From: Alphaproteobacteria bacterium
Lineage (GTDB): Bacteria; Pseudomonadota; Alphaproteobacteria; Micropepsales; Micropepsaceae
Direction: 5' to 3'
NCBI GenBank assembly: GCA_947473475.1
Contig: CANJBZ010000002.1
Span: 62,001-126,000, forward strand
Length of the DNA stretch: 64,000 nt
Position numbers and translations under genes: made by a program. The notes beneath the pieces were generated by a model, which did not search any database, was not told the DNA's origin, and saw only the letters and a list, made by a program, of their open reading frames with translations. How positions within the stretch are numbered: the stretch's first letter is position 1; each line of letters opens with the position of its first letter. Shown here one piece after another: positions 30,494 to 39,488 of the stretch.

Positions 30494-31558
30494 GTGCACA
30501 TAGAAGCCGACAAACAACGAGCCCAAGCCTTCGCGCGGGATGCCTGCGCCTGGCTGGCGCAACGAAACGTTCCGCCGACTCCGGAAAATTTCGAGCTCGC
30601 CTATAATTTTGTGGGCGGCGAACATCCTGAATTGAAGCGGACCGTCGAGTCGCTGATCGCGAACGGATGCAAATTCGATTCGAGCGTGATGACGATCCTG
30701 CATCAGCGATACTTCCGCGCGCCGAAAGGCGATGACATGATTGCGGAACTCGGTGAAAAGATTACCGCCGAACTCGATTCCGTTCTTCAGATCTTGGAGT
30801 CCGCGGGCGCCGATCATTCAGCCTACGGGGAGGCGTTGTCGCAAGCATCCGGCCAATTGGGGCAGGCACGCCTCGGCGACACGGGGCTTAAAGCACTCAT
30901 CGACGGCGTCATTACGGCGACCCGCGTCATGGAACAGCGATCGAAAACGCTCGAAGGGCAACTCCAGACATCGTCTCATGAAGTGAACGAATTGCGCGAC
31001 CGGCTTGAATCCGTGCGCAAGGAAAGTCTCACCGATCAGCTCACCGGCATTCCGAACCGCAAAGCCTTCGACAACGAATTCCAGGAAAGCGTGGAGCGCG
31101 CGATCGAAACGGGTGAGCCGTTATCGCTTATCATGTGCGACATCGACCTCTTCAAAGCGTTCAACGATACCTGGGGGCATCAAACCGGAGACCAGGTATT
31201 GCGGCTGGTCGCAAACTGCCTATCCGAGAACGTGAAGGGCCGAGATACCGCGGCCCGCTATGGCGGTGAGGAATTTGTCGTCATCCTGCCGCAGACGGAG
31301 CTTGCCGGCGCGGTGAACCTTGCCAACCAAATCCGCGCCAAGGTGGAATCCAAGAAGCTCGTCAAAAAGTCCACCGGCGACATTCTCGGCATCATCACCA
31401 TCTCCTGCGGGGTCACGCAGTACGACCCCAATGAGAGCGCCGAGGAATTTGTGCATCGCGCCGATGAATGCATGTATACGGCGAAACGCGCCGGTCGCAA
31501 TCGCGTCATCAGTGAAGCGCAGATGGCCGCGCTGACCAAGACGACCGTGGCGGCGTAG
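30494..31558 (+). CDS. GGDEF diguanylate cyclase
   Basis: The 354-residue soluble protein has a helical N-terminal half of ~170 residues ending in a coiled coil (residues ~130-175), then a GGDEF domain from SLTDQLTGIPNRKAF. The catalytic motif is RYGGEEF near residue 258, so c-di-GMP synthesis is expected. The inhibitory I-site position five residues before it reads KGRD rather than RxxD, so product inhibition may be weakened. The N-terminus resembles the cytoplasmic sensor region of soluble GGDEF proteins seen in alphaproteobacteria, but no named domain is recognised. Translation appears to start at GTG 30494. It converges on sufA with no intergenic base. Confidence 0.92.
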   Translation: MHIEADKQRAQAFARDACAWLAQRNVPPTPENFELAYNFVGGEHPELKRTVESLIANGCKFDSSVMTILHQRYFRAPKGDDMIAELGEKITAELDSVLQILESAGADHSAYGEALSQASGQLGQARLGDTGLKALIDGVITATRVMEQRSKTLEGQLQTSSHEVNELRDRLESVRKESLTDQLTGIPNRKAFDNEFQESVERAIETGEPLSLIMCDIDLFKAFNDTWGHQTGDQVLRLVANCLSENVKGRDTAARYGGEEFVVILPQTELAGAVNLANQIRAKVESKKLVKKSTGDILGIITISCGVTQYDPNESAEEFVHRADECMYTAKRAGRNRVISEAQMAALTKTTVAA

Positions 31559-31957
31559 TCAATCGTCCTGCTTGGCAGGCTGGATGACGACGGATTCCCC
31601 GCAGCCACAGGCGTCGGTCTGATTGGGATTTGAAAAGACGAAGCGGGCTCCCAACTTCTCGCGCTTGAAGTCCATCTCGGTTCCGATCAGGAACATGACG
31701 GCTTTCGGGTCGACAAGGATGCGAACGCCCTTCTCCTCAATGACCTCGTCATAGGGCCCCTGCTCTTCGGCATAATCCATGGTGTAGCTCATGCCGGCGC
31801 AGCCGCCGTTTTTCACACCCACTCTCACGCCGAGATAGCGGCCTTCGGATTTTTCCAGGATGTCGCAAATGCGTGCTGCGGCCCCATCCGTCAACCGGAT
31901 GACTTTGGCCCGTTCGCGGCGTGCGCGAGGTGTGGTGGTCGTCGTTGTTGCGGTCAT
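31559..31957 (-). CDS. sufA: A-type Fe-S carrier SufA
   Basis: The 132-residue A-type scaffold accepts and delivers Fe-S clusters. The three ligand cysteines are visible as GGCAGMSY near residue 53 and DACGCGES near residue 117. The first ~18 residues are Thr/Arg-rich (MTATTTTTTPRARRER) and lie outside the family fold. It is the last gene of the suf operon, 9 bp after sufT. Transcription from the operon runs toward the diguanylate cyclase gene and no terminator hairpin lies between them. Confidence 0.93.
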   Translation of the reverse strand: MTATTTTTTPRARRERAKVIRLTDGAAARICDILEKSEGRYLGVRVGVKNGGCAGMSYTMDYAEEQGPYDEVIEEKGVRILVDPKAVMFLIGTEMDFKREKLGARFVFSNPNQTDACGCGESVVIQPAKQDD

Positions 31958-31966
31958 GATACCACT

Positions 31967-32356
31967 CTAAAACATGTTCAGTTCGAGTTTGGCTTCTTCC
32001 GACATGCGATCTGGCGTCCATGGCGGATCGAAGGTCATATTCACGGTCACCTCGCCAACGCCCGGCACCGTCAACAGCGCATCGCGCACCATGTTGGGCA
32101 TCTCGCCGGCAACCGGACACGCCGGCGCGGTAAGCGTCATGTCGACGGTGACGTCTTTGTTGTCGGCGACGTCCACTTTGTAGATTAAGCCGAGTTCGTA
32201 AACGTCGACCGGTATCTCCGGATCGTACACCGTCTTAATCGCGGCAATGAGTTGATTGCCGAATGCCTCAAGCTCCTCCGGCGGCAACGCCGAACTTTGC
32301 GGCAGAGCCGGACTACCGGCGGGCGTCTCGGATTTGATCTCCATCTCGTCGCTCAT
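31967..32356 (-). CDS. sufT: SUF-associated MIP18/DUF59 protein SufT
   Basis: The 129-residue protein has a single DUF59 (MIP18) domain with TVYDPEIPVDVYELGLIY near residue 50, the TAPACPVAGEMP segment carrying the conserved Cys, and the WTPDRMSEEAKLELNMF end. SufT-type proteins help Fe-S cluster maturation. The chosen ATG overlaps the sufU stop as ATGA; an open extension of 22 codons runs back into sufU. Its operon position between sufU and sufA supports the name. Confidence 0.93.
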   Translation of the reverse strand: MSDEMEIKSETPAGSPALPQSSALPPEELEAFGNQLIAAIKTVYDPEIPVDVYELGLIYKVDVADNKDVTVDMTLTAPACPVAGEMPNMVRDALLTVPGVGEVTVNMTFDPPWTPDRMSEEAKLELNMF

Positions 32357-32808
32357 TGGGTTTTTGCAACGCTCCCACTGTCCAGCGCGGATTTCATTGC
32401 GTGCCACGCAAGAGTTGCGCATTTGACGCGCATCGGAAAGGCGGAAACGCCCGCCATCACTTCGAGCTGTTCGCGGTCATCCGGCGGCAGGTCCGGCGCG
32501 TCTTCGCCTTTTACCAGCTGCAGGAATCCGCCCATCAAGTGTTCCGATTCCGCGATGCTGCGGCCCTTCAGCAGGTCCGTCATCAGCGAGGCGCTGGCGA
32601 CCGAAATAGCGCAGCCCCGGCCCTCGAAACTGACATCGGTGATGCGATTGTCCGCATCCACCTGGAGATAGACTTTCACCCGGTCGCCGCAGAGTGGATT
32701 GTGACCTTCGGCGATGTGATTGGCGTCCGCCAGCGCACCGAAATGTCGCGGGTGCCGCGAATGATCCAGGATGATTTCCTGATACAGCTCTCGGAGATTC
32801 TGATCCAT
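32353..32808 (-). CDS. sufU: SufU-type Fe-S scaffold / sulfur-transfer protein
   Basis: The 151-residue IscU-fold protein has three conserved cysteines: NPLCGD near 41, GCAISVAS near 66 and VKCATLAW near 130. The long stretch between the second and third cysteines (about 60 residues) matches SufU rather than IscU. In Firmicutes SufU is a zinc protein that takes sulfur from SufS. It overlaps the sufS stop by one base (TGATG) and the sufT start by four, so all are translationally coupled. SufE is not seen in the operon, which suggests SufU is the sulfur acceptor. Confidence 0.92.
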   Translation of the reverse strand: MDQNLRELYQEIILDHSRHPRHFGALADANHIAEGHNPLCGDRVKVYLQVDADNRITDVSFEGRGCAISVASASLMTDLLKGRSIAESEHLMGGFLQLVKGEDAPDLPPDDREQLEVMAGVSAFPMRVKCATLAWHAMKSALDSGSVAKTQ

Positions 32809-34046
32809 CAGCCGAACACCTTGCGCGCTTCGCCAACTGCCGCGACGAGCGCGTCCACTTCATCCATTGTATTGTACAGCGCGAACGATGCACGCGCCGT
32901 GCCCGCGACGTTGAACCGCTCCATCAGAGGCTGCGCGCAATGATGCCCGCCGCGGACGGCGACGCCTTCGCGGTCCAGAATGGTGGCGAGATCGTGTGCG
33001 TGAATACCGATGGCTTCGAAGGAAATGATAGGGCCTTTATCGGCCGCTTCGCCATAAATGCGTACGCCATTCATTTCCTTGAGCTTCCGAGTAGCGGCGC
33101 GGCAAAGCTCCATCTCGTGTCTGGCAATGCGGTCGCGTCCGATTGTCTCGACGTAGTCCAGTGCGGCCGCCAGGCCCACGGTCTCCGTGATCGCAGGCGT
33201 GCCGGCTTCGAAGCGCATCGGCGCATCGGCATAGGTGACGCGGTCGCGCGTGACCTCGCGGATCATTTCACCGCCGCCTTGATAGGGACGCATCGTCTTC
33301 AGATGCGCGCGCTTGCCGTACAGCGCGCCGATGCCCGTGGGGCCGTAAAGTTTGTGGCCCGTAATGGCATAGAAATCGACATCGAGCGCCTGAACATCGA
33401 CGTTGCCGTGCACGGCGCCCTGGCAACCATCGGCAAGTACCGGAACGCCGCGTTCATGCGCCAACCGCACGATCTCGCGCAAGTCGGTCGCGGTGCCGAG
33501 CACGTTCGACATATGCGAAATGGCGACCAGCTTGGTGCGCGGCGTGATGGCGCGCGCAATGTCGGCAGGATCGAGTTCGCCAAGGTCGGAGACATCGACC
33601 CATTTCAGCACCGCGCCTTGACGCTCCCGCAAGAAATGCCAGGGCACGATATTGGCGTGATGCTCCATGATGCTGAGCACGATTTCATCGCCCGGTTCTA
33701 TGCGCGGACTTAGGAACGAGGACGCGACCAGGTTGATCGCCTCAGTCCCGCCCTTCGTGTAGACGATCTCTTCTTCATGAGCGGCATTCAGGAAACGCTG
33801 TATGCGACGGCGCGCTTCTTCATACCGCTCCGTCGCTACGCCGGAGAGATAATGCACGCCGCGATGCACATTGGCGTATTCGGTCGTGAGAAAATTCGTC
33901 ATCGCGTCGATGACTGCTTTCGGCTTTTGCGCCGATGCGGCATTATCGAGATAAACCAGCGGCCGGCCATGCACCTGCCGTGACAGAATCGGGAAGTCGC
34001 GGCGGAGCGCAACAACATCATAGGCGGCGGTGTTCGCTTCGTTCAT
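32808..34046 (-). CDS. sufS: Cysteine desulfurase SufS
   Basis: The 412-residue PLP enzyme takes sulfur from cysteine as a persulfide. The PLP Lys is in TGHKLYGPTGIGALYGK near residue 230 and the catalytic Cys in VRGGHHCAQPLM near residue 368, the class II (SufS) arrangement. The N-terminus has FPILSRQVHGRPLVYLDNAAS. It overlaps sufD by four bases and sufU by one. This is the second cysteine desulfurase of the operon, the first being the class I-like gene at 37560. Confidence 0.97.
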   Translation of the reverse strand: MNEANTAAYDVVALRRDFPILSRQVHGRPLVYLDNAASAQKPKAVIDAMTNFLTTEYANVHRGVHYLSGVATERYEEARRRIQRFLNAAHEEEIVYTKGGTEAINLVASSFLSPRIEPGDEIVLSIMEHHANIVPWHFLRERQGAVLKWVDVSDLGELDPADIARAITPRTKLVAISHMSNVLGTATDLREIVRLAHERGVPVLADGCQGAVHGNVDVQALDVDFYAITGHKLYGPTGIGALYGKRAHLKTMRPYQGGGEMIREVTRDRVTYADAPMRFEAGTPAITETVGLAAALDYVETIGRDRIARHEMELCRAATRKLKEMNGVRIYGEAADKGPIISFEAIGIHAHDLATILDREGVAVRGGHHCAQPLMERFNVAGTARASFALYNTMDEVDALVAAVGEARKVFG

Positions 34047-35347
34047 GACTCGCTCTGTTCCAACGACGCAAGAGACTCATCGATGCGGGCGGCAAGCGCG
34101 TCCTGCACGGCCTCGTCAGCAAACCCTTCCATCGTTTCTGCCAGAAAAGCGCGGATCAAAAGGCCCTTCGCCTCCCGTTCCGGAATACCGCGCGCCCGCA
34201 GATAGAACAGCGCGTCGGCATCGAGCGCCCCGATCGCCGTCCCGTGGCCGCACACCACATCGTCCGCAAAGATTTCCAGTTCCGGCTTGGCATCGGCTTC
34301 CGCGCGCGGCGACAACAGCAACGCCTTAAAGAGTTGATGTGAGTCCGATTTCACCGCGCCTTTACGGACAGCAACGCGTCCTTGCGTTACGGCGCGCCCA
34401 TCGCCACCCACAACGCTCTTGAAGAGCTGGCGGCTGGTCGTGTGCGGCGCGGCATGGTCCATCACCGTCGTGATGTCGGCTATGCCGCCATTGAGAACGG
34501 CGATGTTGTGCAGGGTCGCGCGCGCGCCTTCGCTCGCGAGCTTGAGGTTCATATCGACACGGGACAGGCGCGCGCCCATCGCGGCGAAAAGCGCCCGATA
34601 TTCAGCGTCCCGTGCGAGCGATGCGCCGATTGTTGTGACATGCAGCGCATTCGCGTCATCGCTCTGAAGGCGTATATGTTCGAGCTTCGCATTGGCGTTC
34701 AAAACCAATTCGACGCCGAGATTCGCGAGACGTTGACGGCCTGGCTCGCCGCTGTGGCTTTCCAGCAAGCGCAGCGAAGCCCCCTGCTCCACAACAATCA
34801 GCACCCGGGAATTACTGACGGCGCCGTGCCCCAATGCAGGATTGGAAAATTGCAAATGCAATGTTTGCGCACCCTGGACACGCACAGCGACGCCGCCGCG
34901 CATGAGGGCCAGCGAAGCCGCTCCCAAAGGCTGGTCGGCGCTCGCTGCCAACATGCCCAGATTGTCTCGAATCCAGGCGGGCGATTTCTCGTCCAGCAAT
35001 CCCAGATCGGCGACTTCAAGTCCGCCGGAAACTTCAATGTGACGAACCAAGCCGTGCGCCAACACGACTTCATCCACCGGCTTGGAGCCAAATACATTTG
35101 CGATGTCGACTGCGCCGCCAAAATGGGAGACCGGCTCCAGATCGCCTTCGAGCGCATTGGCCAAGTCGGTGTATTTCCACGCTTCCACGCGACGCGTCGG
35201 CAAACCTGTCTTTCCAAACGCCGCAATGGCCACGCGGCGGCGTGCGTCGAGCCATGCCAGACCGGCGCCGGGAAGCGACGCCGCATGGCGCGCAAAATCC
35301 AACTCGAACATGCCGGGTGGATGGGTCTTAAGCGCGAGGGCGCTCAT
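34043..35347 (-). CDS. sufD: Fe-S assembly protein SufD
   Basis: The 434-residue protein has the SufD/SufB-type beta-helix core, with LHNIAVLNGGIADITTVMDH and the conserved QLFKSVVGGDGRAVTQGRV and CGHGTAIGALDADALFYLRARGI near the end. SufD partners SufB and SufC in the SufBC2D scaffold. The start overlaps the sufC stop by four bases and the stop overlaps sufS. Sequence in the N-terminal 100 residues is variable, as in other SufD proteins. Confidence 0.95.
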   Translation of the reverse strand: MSALALKTHPPGMFELDFARHAASLPGAGLAWLDARRRVAIAAFGKTGLPTRRVEAWKYTDLANALEGDLEPVSHFGGAVDIANVFGSKPVDEVVLAHGLVRHIEVSGGLEVADLGLLDEKSPAWIRDNLGMLAASADQPLGAASLALMRGGVAVRVQGAQTLHLQFSNPALGHGAVSNSRVLIVVEQGASLRLLESHSGEPGRQRLANLGVELVLNANAKLEHIRLQSDDANALHVTTIGASLARDAEYRALFAAMGARLSRVDMNLKLASEGARATLHNIAVLNGGIADITTVMDHAAPHTTSRQLFKSVVGGDGRAVTQGRVAVRKGAVKSDSHQLFKALLLSPRAEADAKPELEIFADDVVCGHGTAIGALDADALFYLRARGIPEREAKGLLIRAFLAETMEGFADEAVQDALAARIDESLASLEQSES

Positions 35348-36096
35348 GCCACCTCCACCACGCGCTCGTAGCCGCTTTCTTCCAGTTCAAGCGCCAGATC
35401 GGCGCCGCCCGATTTCACAATGCGGCCCTTTGCGAGGACGTGTACGCGGTCCGGCACGATATAGGACAACAGCCGCTGATAATGTGTGATAACCAGCATA
35501 GCGCGGGAGGGCGCCCGCAGCGCATTCACCCCTTCCGCGACCAGTTTCAGCGCATCGATGTCGAGGCCGGAATCGGTTTCATCCAGAATGGCCAGCTTCG
35601 GCTCGAACAGCGCCATCTGCAGAATCTCGAGGCGCTTCTTTTCGCCGCCGGAAAAGCCGGCATTCAAAGGACGGCGCAGCATGTCCTCGTTGATGTTCAG
35701 CGCAGTGGCTTTCTGCCGCACAAGTTTCAGCGTGCGCAGAGCGTCGAGTTCGGTCTCGCCGCGCGCGCGGCGCTGCGCGTTCAGCGCGGTCTTGAGGAAG
35801 GTGAGCGTCGCGACGCCAGGAATTTCCACCGGATATTGCAGGGCAAGAAACACGCCTTTGGCGGCGCGCTGTTCGGGGAGCAGCGCGCCCAGATCTTCAC
35901 CGTTGTAATACATGTGGCCGCCGGTGACCTCATAACCGTCACGGCCCGCCAGCGTATAGGACAGCGTGGATTTGCCAGACCCGTTCGGCCCCATAATGGC
36001 GTGCACTTCGCCGGCGGGAATCGACAGCGTAATCCCCTTCAGGATTTCCTTGCCGTCCACCGTTACGTGCAGATCGTCAATCTCAAGCATATTCAT
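35344..36096 (-). CDS. sufC: Fe-S assembly ATPase SufC
   Basis: The 250-residue ABC-type ATPase drives conformational change in SufBC2D. Visible are Walker [10 protein letters not shown] near 37, the Q-loop region, the signature [14 protein letters not shown] near 148 and Walker [15 protein letters not shown] near 172. The ATG lies four bases into the sufB stop region (ATGA). It is cytosolic, with no membrane segments, as expected for SufC. Confidence 0.97.
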   Translation of the reverse strand: MNMLEIDDLHVTVDGKEILKGITLSIPAGEVHAIMGPNGSGKSTLSYTLAGRDGYEVTGGHMYYNGEDLGALLPEQRAAKGVFLALQYPVEIPGVATLTFLKTALNAQRRARGETELDALRTLKLVRQKATALNINEDMLRRPLNAGFSGGEKKRLEILQMALFEPKLAILDETDSGLDIDALKLVAEGVNALRAPSRAMLVITHYQRLLSYIVPDRVHVLAKGRIVKSGGADLALELEESGYERVVEVA

Positions 36097-37550
36097 CCCA
36101 CGCTGCCTTCCAGGCTAATGCCAACCAGCTTCTGCGCCTCGACGGCAAATTCCATCGGCAATTGCTGCAGCACGTCGCGGCAGAAGCCGTTGACGATCAA
36201 CGCCACCGCTTCTTCCTGCGGAATGCCGCGCTGCCGGCAATAGAAAAGCTGGTCGTCTGAAATTTTCGACGTTGTCGCCTCATGTTCGATCTTGGCCGAC
36301 GGATTGCGGCTTTCGATATAGGGCACGGTGTGCGCCCCGCAATCGCCGCCGATCAAAAGCGAGTCGCATTGCGTATGGTTGCGCGCGTTCGCCGCCTTCG
36401 GATGCACCGTCACCAGCCCGCGATAGGTGTTTTGCGCCTTACCGGCGGAAATGCCTTTCGACACGATGCGCGAGCGCGTGTTCTTGCCCAGATGGATCAT
36501 CTTTGTGCCGGTATCGGCCTGCTGATAATTGTTGGTGATGGCGATGGAATAAAATTCACCGACCGAGTCATCGCCGCGCAGGATACAGCTCGGATATTTC
36601 CAGGTGATGGCCGAACCGGTCTCCACTTGCGTCCAGGAAATTTTGGAGCCCCTGCCCCGGCAATCGCCGCGCTTGGTGACGAAATTGTAGATACCACCCA
36701 CGCCGTTTTCATCGCCGGGATACCAGTTCTGCACGGTGGAATATTTGATTTCGGCATTGTCCAGCGCAACCAGCTCGACAACGGCGGCGTGCAATTGATT
36801 CTGGTCACGCTTGGGCGCGGTGCAGCCTTCGAGATAGCTGACATAAGAGCCTTCATCGGCGACGATGAGCGTGCGCTCGAACTGACCTGTATCGGACGCA
36901 TTGATGCGGAAATACGTGGACAATTCCATCGGGCAGCGCACGCCCTTGGGCACATACACAAACGTGCCGTCCGAAAACACCGCCGAATTAAGCGTGGCAA
37001 AGTAATTGTCTGTAACCGGAACGACGGTACCGAGATATTTCTTCACCAGATCGGGGAAATCACGGACCGCCTCCGACATCGGACAGAAAATCACGCCCGC
37101 TTCCGTCAACTTCGCCTTGAAGGTCGTCGCGACGGAAACGGAGTCGAACACGGCATCCACGGCGACGCCGGCCAGCATCTTCTGTTCCGATAACGGAATT
37201 CCGAGCTTCTGATAGGTCTCCAGCAGCTTGGGATCGACGTCTTCCAGGCTCTGTGGCCCGGCCTTCTGCGATTTCGGCGCCGCATAATAATAGATGTTCT
37301 GGTAGTCGATCTTCGGATAGTGCACGCGCGCCCAATTGGGCTCGGTCATCTGCAGCCACCGGCGATAGGCTTCCAACCGCCATTCCAGCATCCATTCCGG
37401 CTCGCCCTTTTTGGCCGAAATGAATCGGATGACATCTTCGTTCAGGCCTCTTTCAGCCCGCTCCATCTCGATGTCGGTGACGAATCCGTATTTGTATTTC
37501 TCGCCGGCAATATCGGCGACGCGTTCGGTGGTTTCGCGAACTGCTACCAT
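36093..37550 (-). CDS. sufB: Fe-S assembly scaffold SufB
   Basis: The 485-residue scaffold protein is of usual length. It contains [77 protein letters not shown] and the C-terminal [20 protein letters not shown]. The Cys in SYLEGC and the Glu/His core residues are consistent with cluster assembly. A clean AGGAG precedes ATG 37550. It follows the first cysteine desulfurase by 9 bp. Confidence 0.98.
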   Translation of the reverse strand: MVAVRETTERVADIAGEKYKYGFVTDIEMERAERGLNEDVIRFISAKKGEPEWMLEWRLEAYRRWLQMTEPNWARVHYPKIDYQNIYYYAAPKSQKAGPQSLEDVDPKLLETYQKLGIPLSEQKMLAGVAVDAVFDSVSVATTFKAKLTEAGVIFCPMSEAVRDFPDLVKKYLGTVVPVTDNYFATLNSAVFSDGTFVYVPKGVRCPMELSTYFRINASDTGQFERTLIVADEGSYVSYLEGCTAPKRDQNQLHAAVVELVALDNAEIKYSTVQNWYPGDENGVGGIYNFVTKRGDCRGRGSKISWTQVETGSAITWKYPSCILRGDDSVGEFYSIAITNNYQQADTGTKMIHLGKNTRSRIVSKGISAGKAQNTYRGLVTVHPKAANARNHTQCDSLLIGGDCGAHTVPYIESRNPSAKIEHEATTSKISDDQLFYCRQRGIPQEEAVALIVNGFCRDVLQQLPMEFAVEAQKLVGISLEGSVG

Positions 37551-37559
37551 GGGTGTCTC

Positions 37560-38729
37560 CTATGCCGCCCGCAATGCGCTGCGCCGCGCGATCAACACGC
37601 GCAGAGCGGCAATGGCGGCATCGATGTCTTCTTCGCGGCTGTTCCAGCCGAAGCTGGCGCGCAAGCCTGAGCGCGCGAGCGAGTCGTCCGCCCCCATGGC
37701 GAGCAGCACGTGCGACGCACTGACCTTGCCCGAGGAGCAGGCCGATCCCGACGATAGTTGAACCCCGTCCAGATCGAGCGCGATCAATGCCGTTTCCGCC
37801 GGCAATCCCGCAATAGCGAAATTGCAGGTGTTCGGCAGACGCACAGCATTCTCGCCGAAAATCACGACGGCATCCGAAAGCTTCTTCAATGCTGCCTCAA
37901 AGCGATCGCGCAAACCGCGCACGCGCGCGATCTCGCCGGTGGCCGCCACTATCTCATCCGCCGCGGCGCCGAAACCCGCGATGGCGGCGACGTTCTCCGT
38001 TCCCGCGCGGCGGCGCATTTCCTGGCCGCCGCCTAAAATCATGGGCGCCAGCGGCGCATCGTCTCTCACGATCAGCGCGCCCGCGCCTTGCGGACCGCCA
38101 AGCTTGTGCGCGGAGAGCGACATATAATCGGCATCGCTTTCAGAAAACGACAGCGGAACGCGCCCAACGGCCTGCACCGCATCGACATGCAACAGCGAGC
38201 CCTCGCCCGCTTTGGCGCGGACGAGCCTCGCGACAGCGGCGATGTCCTGCACCACGCCGGTTTCGTTGTTGGCGGCCATAACGGACACCAGCGCGCGCCC
38301 CTTGCCCTGGATGATCGCCAGACGCAGGGCGGTTAAATCGACAGTGCCGTCCTTGGTAACCGGAATGATGCTGAGCTTGAGGCCCGGCGCGGTCTCGGCC
38401 AGAGCGGCCGCATTGGCCCGCACGCTTTCATGCTCGATCGCCGAAACGAACAATCGCGTGATGCGGTCCTCGGCTTCCGCCGAACCTGCAACCGCGCCCT
38501 TCAACGCCAGGGCATTGGCTTCGCTGGCGCCGCTGGTGAAGACGACGGCGCCAGACGGAGCACCGGCAAGCCGGGCTACCTGTTCCCGTGCCGTCTCAAC
38601 GCGAGCACGCGCGGCGCGTCCCGCGGCATGAACCGAGGACGCATTCCCGCAGGTGCTAAGCGCCGCGTCCATGGCGCGGCGGGCGCCTTCGCGAAGCGGT
38701 GAACTCGCGTTGTGATCCAGATAGGTCAT
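37560..38729 (-). CDS. Cysteine desulfurase, NifS/IscS-like
   Basis: The 389-residue PLP enzyme is a class I-like desulfurase: PLP Lys in LSAHKLGGPQGAGAL near 200 and catalytic Cys on the flexible loop SSGSACSSGKVSASHVL near 325. The N-terminus MTYLDHNASSPLREGAR is typical of the family. It lies between the Rrf2 regulator and sufB, a known alphaproteobacterial arrangement. It may feed sulfur to SufBCD or to tRNA thiolation; its role beside SufS is not decided by sequence. Confidence 0.93.
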   Translation of the reverse strand: MTYLDHNASSPLREGARRAMDAALSTCGNASSVHAAGRAARARVETAREQVARLAGAPSGAVVFTSGASEANALALKGAVAGSAEAEDRITRLFVSAIEHESVRANAAALAETAPGLKLSIIPVTKDGTVDLTALRLAIIQGKGRALVSVMAANNETGVVQDIAAVARLVRAKAGEGSLLHVDAVQAVGRVPLSFSESDADYMSLSAHKLGGPQGAGALIVRDDAPLAPMILGGGQEMRRRAGTENVAAIAGFGAAADEIVAATGEIARVRGLRDRFEAALKKLSDAVVIFGENAVRLPNTCNFAIAGLPAETALIALDLDGVQLSSGSACSSGKVSASHVLLAMGADDSLARSGLRASFGWNSREEDIDAAIAALRVLIARRSALRAA

Positions 38730-38737
38730 CGACTGCC

Positions 38738-39220
38738 CTATGCCGCCACACGCGAGGAAGCCGTTTCGGGCGCAGCCGCCACGCTGGCCCGCCCGAGTAT
38801 GCGGCGCTCCAGAACGTCAGCCAGTGTGACCGATTCGAGGAAGACCTCGATCTGGCGGCCCAATTCCTCCCAGAGATCGTGGGTAAGGCAGCGTCCCGAG
38901 CGGCTGAGGCAGCCCTTGGCGCTGTCGGACTTGCAGCGGGTCGCCTTAATCGGCTCATCCACGGCCACAATGATATCGGCGATCCGCGTTTCTTCTGCCG
39001 GACGCGCCAAACGGTACCCGCCGCCTGGGCCGCGCGCGGCAACTACCAAACCGCTGCGCCGCAGCTTGGCGAACAACTGCTCCAGATAGGACGGGGAAAT
39101 CTCTTGCCGCGTCGCAATATCCGACAGTTTCACCGGCTCCGCAGCGCCTCGTTCGTCGCCATGGCGCGCCAGATCGGCCATGGCCATGACCGCGTAACGT
39201 CCGCGCGTGCTCAGCTTCAC
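38738..39220 (-). CDS. iscR: Rrf2 family Fe-S regulator IscR
   Basis: The 160-residue regulator has the winged helix of Rrf2 proteins (KLSTRGRYAVMAMADLARH, then ISPSYLEQLFAKLRRSGLV, then GPGGGYRLARP). Three cysteines and a His form the probable 2Fe-2S site in CKSDSAKGC and GRCLTH. GTG 39220 is the start because AAGGAG lies six to seven bases upstream and the protein then begins at the family N-terminus (VKLSTRGRYAV); an open extension of 61 codons upstream is not family-like. It heads the suf operon and likely represses its own promoter when clusters are plentiful. Confidence 0.95.
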   Translation of the reverse strand: MKLSTRGRYAVMAMADLARHGDERGAAEPVKLSDIATRQEISPSYLEQLFAKLRRSGLVVAARGPGGGYRLARPAEETRIADIIVAVDEPIKATRCKSDSAKGCLSRSGRCLTHDLWEELGRQIEVFLESVTLADVLERRILGRASVAAAPETASSRVAA

Positions 39221-39340
39221 GAGGCACTCCTTCCGGTTCGGCAAGTCATTCGGAGAACACACCAAACTCTTGCCACTTGAACCCGCCTGTGTAGTAAGAA
39301 GGGCTGGTGCATGTGCGCACCTGCCCGGCGGTTCCAGGCG

Positions 39341-39369
39341 GATATAGAATTCCCGACTAACGTGGTCAA
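39341..39369 (-). promoter_or_regulatory. Sigma-70 type promoter of the suf operon
   Basis: On the minus strand TTGACC (-35, 39364-39369) and TATATC (-10, 39341-39346) are spaced by exactly 17 bp. The start would be near 39334, leaving a leader of ~115 bases before iscR. Confidence 0.75.
39349..39369 (-). promoter_or_regulatory. IscR type-1-like operator overlapping the suf promoter
   Basis: Read on the minus strand, TTGACCACGTTAGTC followed by GGGAAT resembles the type 1 IscR box YYGACTRWWWYAGTCRRSTAT, matching at about 17 of 21 positions by hand alignment, including AGTCGG. It covers the -35 and spacer, as expected for a repressor site. Confidence 0.6.
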
Positions 39370-39488
39370 GAATTGACTGGCCGTTTTTCTGAATTTTCTG
39401 CAAGGCATTGAAATGGCTATTACCCTGCCACTGTGCCGCCCAAGCTTATACCCGAGAAATCCTGCAACTAACGGGGCCGACGCCACTC

